In this document: in pieces, positions 1 through 6,262 of the stretch | How positions within the stretch are numbered: the first letter of the stretch is position 1 | Layout of the letters: each line of letters starts with the position of its first letter | Source: Pseudomonadota bacterium | GTDB lineage: Bacteria > Pseudomonadota > Alphaproteobacteria > Rhizobiales > Devosiaceae | Length of the DNA stretch: 10,701 bases | Assembly: GCA_023433985.1 (NCBI GenBank) | Contig: JAEYTN010000461.1 | Span: forward strand, 1-10,701 | Direction of reading: 5' to 3' | Translations under genes and position numbers: made by a program | The notes under the pieces: model-generated | Told to the model about the DNA's origin: nothing | The model's input: the letters and a program-made list of their open reading frames with translations, nothing else | Databases searched by the model: none

Positions 1-498
1 GTGCCCGACGTCGCGCCCCGCTTCGAGCCGGCTCCGGCGCCGGCCGTGGCGCCGCCCGCGCCGCAGGCCTTCGCCAACCCGCGCACTTATGCCGACCTCG
101 TGGCGCTGGCGGGCGAGAAGCGCGACATCCTGATCAAGCACGCGCTCGAAAGCTCGCTGCGGCCGGTATCGATCGGCGACGGACGGCTCGAGGTGGCGCT
201 GGTGGCGAACGCCGACCCCGGCATCATTCAGGACCTGATGGCCAGGCTGAAGCTCTGGACCGGGCGGCAATGGGTGATCAGCCTCGCCAACGATGCAGCG
301 CACGTGCCGACCATCCGGGAGAAGCGCGAGGAGCATCTGGAGGCCGTGCGCGAGGAGGCGCACCAGGATCCGCTGGTGCAGGCCATCCTCGAAACCTTTC
401 CCGGCTCCACGGTCCGCGTGACCGTCAAGCACGAGCAGATTCCGATCGAAGCGTACGCGGACGCTATCCGCGACAGCGATGAGGACGACGACCTATGA
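1..498 (+). CDS. dnaX: DNA polymerase III subunit gamma/tau, C-terminal part (5' end outside window)
   Basis: This is the 3' part of dnaX, the clamp-loader subunit that in its tau form also ties the loader to the polymerase core and helicase. The frame is open from base 1 and the 165 visible residues lack the AAA+ ATPase, so the gene begins upstream. The fragment starts with a Pro/Ala-rich linker (about residues 5-25). A folded domain follows from about residue 26, beginning FANPRTYADLVALAGEKRD and including LVQAILETFPGSTVRV near residue 130. It ends in an acidic tail, DSDEDDDL. This arrangement matches the tau C-terminal region of alphaproteobacterial DnaX. The stop TGA (496-498) overlaps the ATG of ybaB as ATGA, as expected for the dnaX-ybaB-recR operon. 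The GTG at base 1 is just an internal Val codon. Identification rests on sequence recognition plus the strong neighbourhood. Confidence 0.9.
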   Translation: MPDVAPRFEPAPAPAVAPPAPQAFANPRTYADLVALAGEKRDILIKHALESSLRPVSIGDGRLEVALVANADPGIIQDLMARLKLWTGRQWVISLANDAAHVPTIREKREEHLEAVREEAHQDPLVQAILETFPGSTVRVTVKHEQIPIEAYADAIRDSDEDDDL

Positions 499-815
499 AA
501 GACATCATGGGAATGATGAAGGCCGCCCAGGAAATGAAGGGGCGGATGGAGGACCTGCAGAACCAGATCGCCGAGATGACGATCGAGGGCCGCTCCGGCG
601 GCGGCATGGTCACCGTCACCCTGAGCGGCAAGGGCGAGATGAAGGGCCTGAAGATCGACCCGAGCCTCATCACCGACGACATTTCCGTGGTCGAGGACCT
701 GATCATCGCGGCGCACAACGATGCCAAGGGCAAGGTCGAGTACGAGACCAACGCCAAGATGCAGGAACTGACCGCCGGACTGCCGCTGCCGCCCGGACTC
801 AAGTTCCCGTTCTGA
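495..815 (+). CDS. ybaB: YbaB/EbfC family nucleoid-associated protein
   Basis: This gene encodes a small DNA-binding protein of 106 residues, the usual family length. Family members form dimers, bind DNA with little sequence preference and are linked to nucleoid structure and RecFOR repair. The N-terminal helix is Met-rich (MKDIMGMMKAAQEMKGRMED) and leads into a coiled hairpin. The conserved core follows: GGGMVTVTLSGKGEM (36-49), IDPSLITDD (54-62) and EDLIIAAHNDAKGK (67-80). The C-terminus GLPLPPGLKFPF is typical of the family. The start is supported by a GAGGA ribosome binding site at 481-485, nine bases upstream, lying inside the end of dnaX. The stop at 813-815 overlaps the next start as TGATG, which suggests translational coupling. 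The position between dnaX and recR is the classic one. Confidence 0.96.
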   Translation: MKDIMGMMKAAQEMKGRMEDLQNQIAEMTIEGRSGGGMVTVTLSGKGEMKGLKIDPSLITDDISVVEDLIIAAHNDAKGKVEYETNAKMQELTAGLPLPPGLKFPF

Positions 816-1159
816 TGAAGCTTGTTCTGCTGCGCCTGCTGGAGGTCTTCGTCGCCACGGCGCTGGCCGGTATCCTGCTGCTCGTCTACAATGGCCTGAC
901 CGCGGGCGAGTGGCCGTTGCAGATGGTGGCGATCGTGCCGCTCGGCTTCATCTGGAGCATGTACCTGGGCGTGCTGGCGGTCTCCAATATCGCCATGGGC
1001 GTGTTCCTGGTGCTGGCGGCGCTGGTGGTGCTGGCGGCTTACCTGATTGCCCGGTTCGGCCCGAGCAGGTGGTTCCGGGTCGGGCTGATGACGGTGATCT
1101 TCGTGGTGCACCAGTTCGCGCTGATCGTCCTGTTCGGCATGCTTGGAGTGATTGCCTGA
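815..1159 (+). CDS. small four-helix integral membrane protein, unknown function
   Basis: I do not recognise this 114-residue protein as a named family. It has four clear hydrophobic segments at about residues 6-25, 36-57, 59-79 and 90-112. Only short polar links separate them, such as NGLTAGEWP and RFGPSRWFR, and there is no soluble domain. The Arg residues at 80, 85 and 88 flank helices 3 and 4 and, by the positive-inside rule, would place that loop in the cytoplasm. The ATG overlaps the stop of ybaB in TGATG, and I see no separate ribosome binding site, so translation is probably coupled to ybaB. The stop at 1157-1159 lies one base before the recR ATG. The gene sits inside the usual dnaX-ybaB-recR operon, which normally has no membrane protein. 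A link to DNA repair cannot be read from its sequence. It is real by frame, codon use and tight packing. Confidence 0.85.
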   Translation: MKLVLLRLLEVFVATALAGILLLVYNGLTAGEWPLQMVAIVPLGFIWSMYLGVLAVSNIAMGVFLVLAALVVLAAYLIARFGPSRWFRVGLMTVIFVVHQFALIVLFGMLGVIA

Positions 1160-1160
1160 G

Positions 1161-1754
1161 ATGGCGAATGGCGGACCCGAGATCGAGCAGCTGATCATGC
1201 TGCTGGCGCGGCTGCCGGGGCTGGGGCCCCGTTCGGCGCGGCGCGCGGTGCTGCATCTGATCAAGAAGAAGGACGCCCTGATGGTGCCGCTGTCGGCGGC
1301 GCTCGACCGCGCCGTGGCGGCCGTGACGGTGTGCGAGGTCTGCGGCAATGTCGACACCAAGTCGCCCTGCCACATCTGCGCCGACCCGCGGCGTGACAGC
1401 GGCATCCTGATCGTCGTCGAGGACGTCGCCGACCTTTGGGCGCTGGAGCGCGCCGGGGTGGGGGCGGTGAAGTACCATGTGCTGGGCGGGGTGCTGTCGC
1501 CGCTCGACGGGGTGGGCCCGGACGATCTGTCGATCGACGGGCTGCTGCGCCGGGCGCCCGAATTCTCGGAGATCGTCCTGGCGGTGAACGCCACGGTGGA
1601 GGGCCAGACGACGGCGCACTACATCACCGACCGGCTGCAGCCGAGCGGCATCCGGATCACCCGGCTGGCGCATGGCGTGCCGGTGGGCGGCGAGCTGGAC
1701 TATCTCGACGAGGGCACGCTGAGCCAGGCGCTGCGGGCGCGGACGGCGCTTTAG
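1161..1754 (+). CDS. recR: recombination mediator protein RecR
   Basis: RecR works with RecO (and RecF) to load RecA on gapped single-stranded DNA coated with SSB. The 197 residues match the family length of about 200. A helix-hairpin-helix appears at [11 protein letters not shown] (18-28). A four-cysteine zinc finger follows (C58, C61, C70, C73: VCEVCG then CHIC). The Toprim domain begins at [16 protein letters not shown] with acidic residue E87. The C-terminal signature [17 protein letters not shown] (171-187) is intact. ATG at 1161 is preferred: GGAG lies at 1145-1148, and the ATG is one base after the previous stop. An in-frame TTG at 1152 would add three residues and overlap the membrane gene, but its spacing to GGAG is only three bases. 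This is the last gene of the dnaX operon; it converges with the acidic-protein gene six bases later. Confidence 0.97.
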   Translation: MANGGPEIEQLIMLLARLPGLGPRSARRAVLHLIKKKDALMVPLSAALDRAVAAVTVCEVCGNVDTKSPCHICADPRRDSGILIVVEDVADLWALERAGVGAVKYHVLGGVLSPLDGVGPDDLSIDGLLRRAPEFSEIVLAVNATVEGQTTAHYITDRLQPSGIRITRLAHGVPVGGELDYLDEGTLSQALRARTAL

Positions 1755-1760
1755 GGCGCC

Positions 1761-2225
1761 TTACGCGACGCCCTTGTCCGGATCGAAGCCGTCGCCATCG
1801 ATCCATTCGCGCTCGTCGATCGGGCCATCCTCGTCGTCGTCGCTGGTGAGCGATGCCTCGTCTTCTTCCTCGAGGTCCAGCAGTTCGTCGGAATCCGGCG
1901 ACAGCGTCTCGCGGTGCGAGCTGGCGTCCATGTCCATGCCGCTGGGGTCCATGCCCTCGCCGTCGAGCCCGCGCAATTGGGCGATGGCGTCGTCGATCTG
2001 GCGCACCAGGCGGAGCGGATCGTCGTCGCCGAAATCGGGGCTCTCGAGCTCGGCGAGCTGGCCGCGCATCTGCAGCAGCCGCTGGACGCGCTCATCGGCG
2101 GACCACTCCTCGTTGTAGAGGAGCTCCTCGATTTCGGTGGGGCTGACCGGCAAGGTGTAGCCCGGTTCGTCGCCGTCATTGCCGGTCAGGACGTCCCGTC
2201 CGACCACGTCTCGGAAATCGCTCAT
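1761..2225 (-). CDS. hyperacidic hypothetical protein
   Basis: I do not recognise this 154-residue protein. It is strikingly acidic: by my count 48 Asp/Glu against 11 Arg/Lys, giving a net charge near -37. Residues 28-86 look folded and helical (SPTEIEELLYNEEWSADER, then LLQMRGQLAELE, then LVRQIDDAIAQLRGL). Residues 87-150 are low in complexity, rich in Asp, Glu, Ser and Gly and probably disordered, ending with EREWIDGDGFDPDKGVA. There is no signal peptide or membrane segment, so it should be cytoplasmic. ATG at 2225 is chosen because AGGGAGG (minus strand, 2231-2237) lies five bases upstream. An upstream in-frame ATG at 2276 would add 17 residues but has no comparable site. The Asp/Gly tail resembles a calcium-binding loop only loosely and lacks the EF-hand spacing. 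The gene stands alone, convergent with recR. Confidence 0.8.
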   Translation of the reverse strand: MSDFRDVVGRDVLTGNDGDEPGYTLPVSPTEIEELLYNEEWSADERVQRLLQMRGQLAELESPDFGDDDPLRLVRQIDDAIAQLRGLDGEGMDPSGMDMDASSHRETLSPDSDELLDLEEEDEASLTSDDDEDGPIDEREWIDGDGFDPDKGVA

Positions 2226-2230
2226 GCGAA

Positions 2231-2237
2231 CCTCCCT
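2231..2237 (-). promoter_or_regulatory. strong ribosome binding site of the acidic-protein gene
   Basis: The minus strand reads AGGGAGG five bases before the ATG at 2225. It is one of the best Shine-Dalgarno matches in the window and decides the start codon in favour of 2225 over 2276. Confidence 0.75.
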
Positions 2238-2269
2238 TTCTGGCTCCACAACGTACGATGGGCCGTTGC

Positions 2270-2298
2270 AGTTCACGCCCGCCGCACGGGAGCGTCAA
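2270..2298 (-). promoter_or_regulatory. possible promoter of the acidic-protein gene
   Basis: On the minus strand a TTGACG (-35; plus-strand 2293-2298) lies 17 bases before TGAACT (-10; 2270-2275). The -35 is good and the -10 is poor (three of six consensus bases). The predicted transcript would have about 35-40 bases of leader before the ATG at 2225. This is a weak call from eye inspection only. Confidence 0.25.
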
Positions 2299-2340
2299 CG
2301 TCTCCCCGGAGCGGATCTGCTAAGCCGCCGTTAACGATCT

Positions 2341-2359
2341 GCACCGGCGTGATCGGTGC
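2341..2359. promoter_or_regulatory. inverted repeat in the divergent spacer, possible operator
   Basis: GCACCG (2341-2346) and CGGTGC (2354-2359) form a perfect six-base inverted repeat around a seven-base centre. A second small palindrome, CGTTAACG, lies at 2329-2336. Both sit in the 231-base spacer between the divergent acidic-protein gene and the cyclic-di-GMP gene, about 100 bases before the latter's start. This arrangement would suit a transcription factor site, but no known motif is recognised. The rest of the spacer (2226-2456) shows no further gene or convincing plus-strand promoter. Confidence 0.3.
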
Positions 2360-2445
2360 GCCGACAACCTGACCATTCGCCGCAAGGCTTCGTTTAGGAG
2401 TGCCGCGCGAAGGCTGCTGCACAATCCAGAACAGATTTCAGTGTC

Positions 2446-2449
2446 AGGG
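2446..2449 (+). promoter_or_regulatory. ribosome binding site supporting a TTG start
   Basis: AGGG lies seven bases before the TTG at 2457. It supports that codon as the start of the MHYT protein rather than the upstream GTG at 2400. The AGGAG near 2400 (2396-2400) runs into the GTG itself and so cannot serve it. Confidence 0.45.
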
Positions 2450-2456
2450 CAGTAGC

Positions 2457-4859
2457 TTGCAGAACGTCGTTGCCATCCTTCTCGACCACCATGACCTTCG
2501 GCTCGTGGCGGTCGCAGCCCTCGTGTGTGCGCTTTCCGCCTTTGCCGGCATGACGTTGCTGGCCCACGCCAGGCGCACCGAGGGCAGTATGGCCAGGGTG
2601 TGGATCGGCATCGCCGCCATCGCCGTGGGCTTCGGCATCTGGGCGACGCATTTCGTCGCCATGCTCAGCTTCTCGATCGGCATGCCGACCGGCTACGATT
2701 TTCCAGTGACGCTGCTGTCGCTCGGCATCGCGGTCGCCATAGTCGGCGGGGGCCTCCTCTACGCCAGTGTCGGGCGACGGCGCTCCGATGCCGTGCTGGC
2801 CGGCGCCATCGTGGGCATCGGCATCTCGGCCATGCACTATGTCGGCATGACGGCCCTGCTGCTGGGCGGCGAGATCGTGTGGGACCCGTACGTCCTCGCC
2901 GCATCGCTGCTGCTCGGCATGGGTTTTGGCGCGGCCGCGCTGTTCGTCGGCACCAAGTCGCCCTCGCTGCGCCATCGCGCCGGTGGGGCGGTGCTGCTGA
3001 CGCTGGGCATCGTCTCCATGCATTTCACCGGCATGGGCGCGGCGGGCTTCGAGAACTGCTACGCGATCGTGTCGGAAACCGACGCGACCCCGACCTGGCT
3101 GTCGCTGGTGGTGGCGGTGGCATCGATCCTGATCCTTTGCGCGGCGCTGGGCGGCACCTATCTCGACCTGCGCGACCGCCGCCGTTCCGCTGCCGAGACG
3201 GAGCGCATGAAGGGCCTTGCCGACGCGGCCGTCGAGGGGCTGCTGGTCTGCCGTGAGGGTGTGATCGTCACCGCCAATTCGAGCTTCATGAAGCTGGTCG
3301 GGGTGGACGAGAACGTCGTCGCCGGGCGACACCTGTGCGATTTCCTGGCCCCCAAGACGGTGACGGCGCTGAGCGAGCACCCCAACGCGCCGCTCGAAAC
3401 CGAGCTCACCGGCGCGGGCGGCGAGAAGCTGCCGGTCGAGGTGATCCTGCGCGAGGTGGATTTCGGCGGTGCGCCGCACCAGGCGGTGGCCATCCGCGAC
3501 CTGTCGGCCCGCAAGCGCGCCGAGCAGCATATCCGCTTCCTCGCCCACCACGATCCGCTGACCGGCCTGCCGAACCGGACGAGCTTCGCGCGCGCCCTGC
3601 AGGACGAGATCGCCCATGCGCGGCGGCATGGCCAGAGCTTCGCGGTGCTGTGCCTCGACCTCGACAGGTTCAAGGAGGTGAACGACCTGTTCGGCCACCC
3701 GGTCGGCGACACACTGCTGCAGCGTGTCGGACAGGCGCTGCTGACGACGGTGGAGGGGCTGGGAAGCGCGGCGCGGCTCGGTGGCGACGAATTCGCCGTG
3801 CTGCTGACCAACGTCCATACGGCCGGCCGGGCCGGGCGCATCGCCGAGCAACTGCTCGACGCCTTCCGGCTCGACAATGAGCGCACCGGGTCGGGCGCCA
3901 TGATTTCAGCCTCCATCGGCATTGCGCTCTTTCCCGAGAATGCCGAGGATGCCGAGCACCTGATGAGCCAGGCCGATACGGCGCTCTACCGGGCCAAGCA
4001 GGAAGGCCGGGGCATCTACCGCTTCTACGAGACTGCCATGGGCGCCGAAGTGCGCGAGCGCCGGCTGCTCGAGCACGACCTGCGCCATGCCGTGTCGCGT
4101 AACCAGCTGAAGCTGGTCTACCAGCCGCAGGTGGATATCCAGTCGGGCGAGGTGACGGGCTTCGAGGCGCTGGTGCGCTGGAACCATCCCGAGCGCGGCG
4201 AGGTGTCGCCCGGCGTGTTCGTGCCGATTGCCGAGGAGTCGGGGCTGATCCTCCAGATCGGCGAGTGGGTGCTGCGCACCGCCTGCGCCGAGGCGGCACG
4301 CTGGAGCGCCCCGCTGACCATCGCCGTCAACGTCTCGGCGGTACAGATCCATTCGCCCGCCTTCGCGCAGACCATCCTCGAGGTGCTGCTGCAGACGGGG
4401 CTGAAGCCCGAACTGCTGGAGATCGAGATCACCGAGACGGCGCTGGTGCGCGACATCACCCGGGCGGTGGCGACGCTGCGGCAGGTGCGCGGCCTCGGGG
4501 TGCATATTGCCATGGACGATTTCGGCACCGGCTATTCCTCGCTCGCCAACCTGCGCGCCTTCCCATTCTCGCGCATCAAGGTGGACCAGAGCTTCATCCG
4601 CTCGGTGGACAGCAACGACCAGTCGGCGGCCATTGTGCGGGCCGTGCTGGGGCTGGGCAGCGGCCTCAACGTGCCGGTGATAGCCGAAGGGGTGGAGCGG
4701 CCGGAGGAACTGGCCTTCCTCAAGGGTGAAATCTGCCAGTCGGCGCAGGGCTACCTGCTGAGCCGGCCGCAGGAGATCGGCATGTTCGCCCAGGTCACCT
4801 CGGGCCTGTCGCGCCTGCTGCCGGAGGGCGTGACGCTGGAACTCGCGAAGGCGAGCTGA
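2457..4859 (+). CDS. MHYT-PAS-GGDEF-EAL cyclic-di-GMP signalling protein
   Basis: This gene encodes a membrane sensor predicted to make and/or break cyclic-di-GMP (800 residues from TTG 2457). The N-terminal multi-helix MHYT domain (about 1-235) carries three repeats with His at 65, 127 and 189 (WATHFVAM, SAMHYVGM, VSMHFTGM). In the family these are proposed to bind a metal such as copper and sense a gas. A PAS-like domain follows (about 246-356). The GGDEF domain has LTGLPNR and an intact GGDEF at 442-446, but the RxxD inhibitory site is absent (EGLG stands in its place). The EAL domain has EAL at 570-572, MDDFGTGYSS at 686-695 and IAEGVE, so phosphodiesterase residues look intact. Both activities are possible; which dominates cannot be read. 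TTG 2457 gives an N-terminus, QNVVAILLDHHDLRLVA, that fits the family. GTG 2400 would add 19 unlikely residues. The gene appears to be a single-gene unit, convergent with rmuC. Confidence 0.95.
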   Translation: MQNVVAILLDHHDLRLVAVAALVCALSAFAGMTLLAHARRTEGSMARVWIGIAAIAVGFGIWATHFVAMLSFSIGMPTGYDFPVTLLSLGIAVAIVGGGLLYASVGRRRSDAVLAGAIVGIGISAMHYVGMTALLLGGEIVWDPYVLAASLLLGMGFGAAALFVGTKSPSLRHRAGGAVLLTLGIVSMHFTGMGAAGFENCYAIVSETDATPTWLSLVVAVASILILCAALGGTYLDLRDRRRSAAETERMKGLADAAVEGLLVCREGVIVTANSSFMKLVGVDENVVAGRHLCDFLAPKTVTALSEHPNAPLETELTGAGGEKLPVEVILREVDFGGAPHQAVAIRDLSARKRAEQHIRFLAHHDPLTGLPNRTSFARALQDEIAHARRHGQSFAVLCLDLDRFKEVNDLFGHPVGDTLLQRVGQALLTTVEGLGSAARLGGDEFAVLLTNVHTAGRAGRIAEQLLDAFRLDNERTGSGAMISASIGIALFPENAEDAEHLMSQADTALYRAKQEGRGIYRFYETAMGAEVRERRLLEHDLRHAVSRNQLKLVYQPQVDIQSGEVTGFEALVRWNHPERGEVSPGVFVPIAEESGLILQIGEWVLRTACAEAARWSAPLTIAVNVSAVQIHSPAFAQTILEVLLQTGLKPELLEIEITETALVRDITRAVATLRQVRGLGVHIAMDDFGTGYSSLANLRAFPFSRIKVDQSFIRSVDSNDQSAAIVRAVLGLGSGLNVPVIAEGVERPEELAFLKGEICQSAQGYLLSRPQEIGMFAQVTSGLSRLLPEGVTLELAKAS

Positions 4860-4882
4860 CCTGACGCAGCCTTACCTGAGGC

Positions 4883-4959
4883 CACCCCTAATCCGGCTGC
4901 CGCCACCTTCTCCCGCATCGGGAGAAGGCGATGGAGCCGATAGGACGGGGGCTGGGGAG
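4883..4959. repeat. REP-like palindromic intergenic element
   Basis: The core is a perfect ten-base stem, CCTTCTCCCG (4906-4915) and CGGGAGAAGG (4919-4928), with the three-base loop CAT. The flanks continue the symmetry imperfectly: CCCC, then TA and CGGCT on the left, match AGCCG, TAGG and CGGGG on the right, with bulges. Such GC-rich palindromes with TTCTCCC/GGGAGAA cores are common intergenic repeats in alphaproteobacteria. It fills most of the gap between two convergent genes (4860-4972) and could end transcripts or protect 3' ends in both directions. There is no T-tract, so a classic intrinsic terminator is not supported. Confidence 0.6.
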
Positions 4960-4972
4960 ACCGACGCGACTG

Positions 4973-6151
4973 CTATTCGCCGGCGAGGCGCTGGGGCGGC
5001 TGCTGCGGCTCGTCGAACTCCATCGCCTCGATCTTCTCGCCCCGGCGCAGCACCTTGCCGGATGAGACGAGGATGTCGCCGATATCGTTCTGCGCCTGCG
5101 TAAAGTGGGTGGAGAGCTTCTTCACCCGGTCGTCGAGCCGGCCGACATCGGCGAGCAGCGCGCGCACCTCGGTCTGGATGCGATAAGCCTCCTCGCGCAT
5201 GCGGACATCGCGCATCAGCGCCTGCACCACCTGAATGGAGAGCATCAGGATGGAGGGGGAGACGATGACGACGCGCGCCTTCAGCGCGCGCTGAACCACG
5301 TCCTCGAACTTCTCGTGCAGGTCGGCGAAGATCGATTCCGACGGCACGAACAGGAAGGCGGTGTCGGCGGTTTCGCCGGCGATCAGGTACTTCTCGGAGA
5401 TCGCCTTGATGTGGACGCCCATGTCGTTGCGGAAGCCGTTGGCGGCGAAGCGGAACTCCTCGGGCGCCTTGGCGTCGGTGAGCCGCTGCCAGCTTTCGAG
5501 CGGGAATTTCGCGTCGATCACCAGCGAGGGGGCGCCGTTCGGCATGTAGACGATCGCGTCGGGGCGGCTGTTGTTGGAGAGCGTCGCCTGGAAGGCGTAG
5601 GCGTTGGGGGCAAGCCCATCGCCGATGATCGCCTCCATCCGGCCCTGGCCGAAGGCACCACGCGTCTGCTTGTTGGCGAGGATCGACTGCAGCGACACCA
5701 CGTCCTGGCTGAGCTGGGTGATATTGTGCTGCGCCCGGTCGATGACGGCGAGCCGCTCCTGCAGCTTCGACAGGCTCTCGGTGGTCTTCTGGCTCGTCTC
5801 GGCCATGGCCGCGCCCAGCCGTTGCCCCTGGCTGTCGAGCCGCTCGTTGACAAGCCGCGCGAGGTCGGAGGTGCGCGAGCCGAAGATTTCGGACATGGTC
5901 TGCATCCGGCCCGTCATTTCGGACTGGATGCGCATCATGTCGGCGAGGTGCCGTTCGGTTTCGGCCGCTCGCGCCTGCGCGGCGGCGGCTTCCTCGGCGC
6001 GCTGCCGTGCCTCCTCGGCCCGGGCCCGCGACTGGCGGACCACCGTCACCAGCACCGCCACCAGCAGCAGCGCGAACAGCCCGGCAGCGCAGAACAGTGC
6101 CGTCTCCAGCGTGACGGGAGTATCGGCGACAACAAAGAGAACTCGATCCAT
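4973..6151 (-). CDS. rmuC: RmuC family protein (DNA recombination protein, predicted nuclease fold)
   Basis: RmuC limits inversion between short inverted repeats in Escherichia coli, and its core is predicted to have a restriction-endonuclease-like fold. This copy has 392 residues, a little shorter than the E. coli protein. It has one N-terminal membrane helix (about 17-38), a long Ala/Glu/Arg-rich coiled coil (about 40-155) and the conserved RmuC domain. Visible signatures are LQSILANKQTRGAFGQGRME (154-173), RPDAIVYMPNG (196-206), VIDAKFPLESW (211-221) with the D213/K215 pair of the nuclease-like core, and FLFVPSESIFADL (267-279). The C-terminus after about 375 is Pro/Gln-rich and probably unstructured. 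AGGG seven bases upstream of the ATG (minus strand, 6159-6162) supports the start. The gene is divergent from def, and its -35 lies inside the def promoter. The membrane anchor suggests it acts at the inner membrane. Confidence 0.94.
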   Translation of the reverse strand: MDRVLFVVADTPVTLETALFCAAGLFALLLVAVLVTVVRQSRARAEEARQRAEEAAAAQARAAETERHLADMMRIQSEMTGRMQTMSEIFGSRTSDLARLVNERLDSQGQRLGAAMAETSQKTTESLSKLQERLAVIDRAQHNITQLSQDVVSLQSILANKQTRGAFGQGRMEAIIGDGLAPNAYAFQATLSNNSRPDAIVYMPNGAPSLVIDAKFPLESWQRLTDAKAPEEFRFAANGFRNDMGVHIKAISEKYLIAGETADTAFLFVPSESIFADLHEKFEDVVQRALKARVVIVSPSILMLSIQVVQALMRDVRMREEAYRIQTEVRALLADVGRLDDRVKKLSTHFTQAQNDIGDILVSSGKVLRRGEKIEAMEFDEPQQPPQRLAGE

Positions 6152-6183
6152 CGGACTACCCTATCCGATTCGGTTTCCCTTTT

Positions 6184-6213
6184 GTTCTACCCTGTGCGGT
6201 TGACCCCCGCCAA
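6184..6213 (-). promoter_or_regulatory. predicted rmuC promoter
   Basis: On the minus strand TTGGCG (6208-6213) and TAGAAC (6184-6189) are separated by 18 bases, each matching four of six consensus bases. Transcription would start near 6177, about 26 bases before the rmuC ATG. The -35 lies inside the spacer of the opposing def promoter. This was judged by eye. Confidence 0.35.
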
Positions 6214-6227
6214 GGAAATACCATATT
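6200..6227 (+). promoter_or_regulatory. predicted def-fmt-truA promoter
   Basis: TTGACC (6200-6205) and CATATT (6222-6227) are 16 bases apart and match a housekeeping sigma-70 type promoter at five and four of six positions. The start would fall near 6234, leaving a leader of about 29 bases. AAGGAA (6247-6252), ten bases before the def ATG, is the ribosome binding site. This is the only good plus-strand promoter I see before this operon. Confidence 0.5.
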
Positions 6228-6262
6228 CAGCCCAATCCCCGAATTGAAGGAAACTGCCTCCC

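Noticed and set aside
1753..1774. Inverted repeat AGGGCG-N10-CGCCCT between recR and the acidic-protein gene as a terminator
   Set aside because: The stem is only six pairs with a ten-base loop and no T-tract on either strand. It also lies largely in the coding end of the acidic-protein gene. Chance is likely in GC-rich DNA.
1782..1800. EF-hand or dockerin-type calcium loop in the tail of the acidic protein (DGDGFDPDKG)
   Set aside because: Asp at positions 1 and 3 is present, but position 5 is Phe and no Glu stands at position 12, so the canonical loop is not met.
2141..2225. Longer form of the acidic protein from ATG 2276
   Set aside because: The extra 17 residues lack a good ribosome binding site, whereas ATG 2225 has AGGGAGG at ideal spacing.
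2394..3851. Long minus-strand open frame opposite the MHYT-PAS-GGDEF-EAL gene
   Set aside because: It is entirely antisense to a gene with intact domain motifs. Its predicted product is His/Gln/Arg-rich and unlike any folded protein.
5105..6247. Long plus-strand open frame across rmuC
   Set aside because: It lies opposite the well-supported rmuC and translates to His/Asp/Gly-rich sequence with no recognisable domain. It is a by-product of high GC content.
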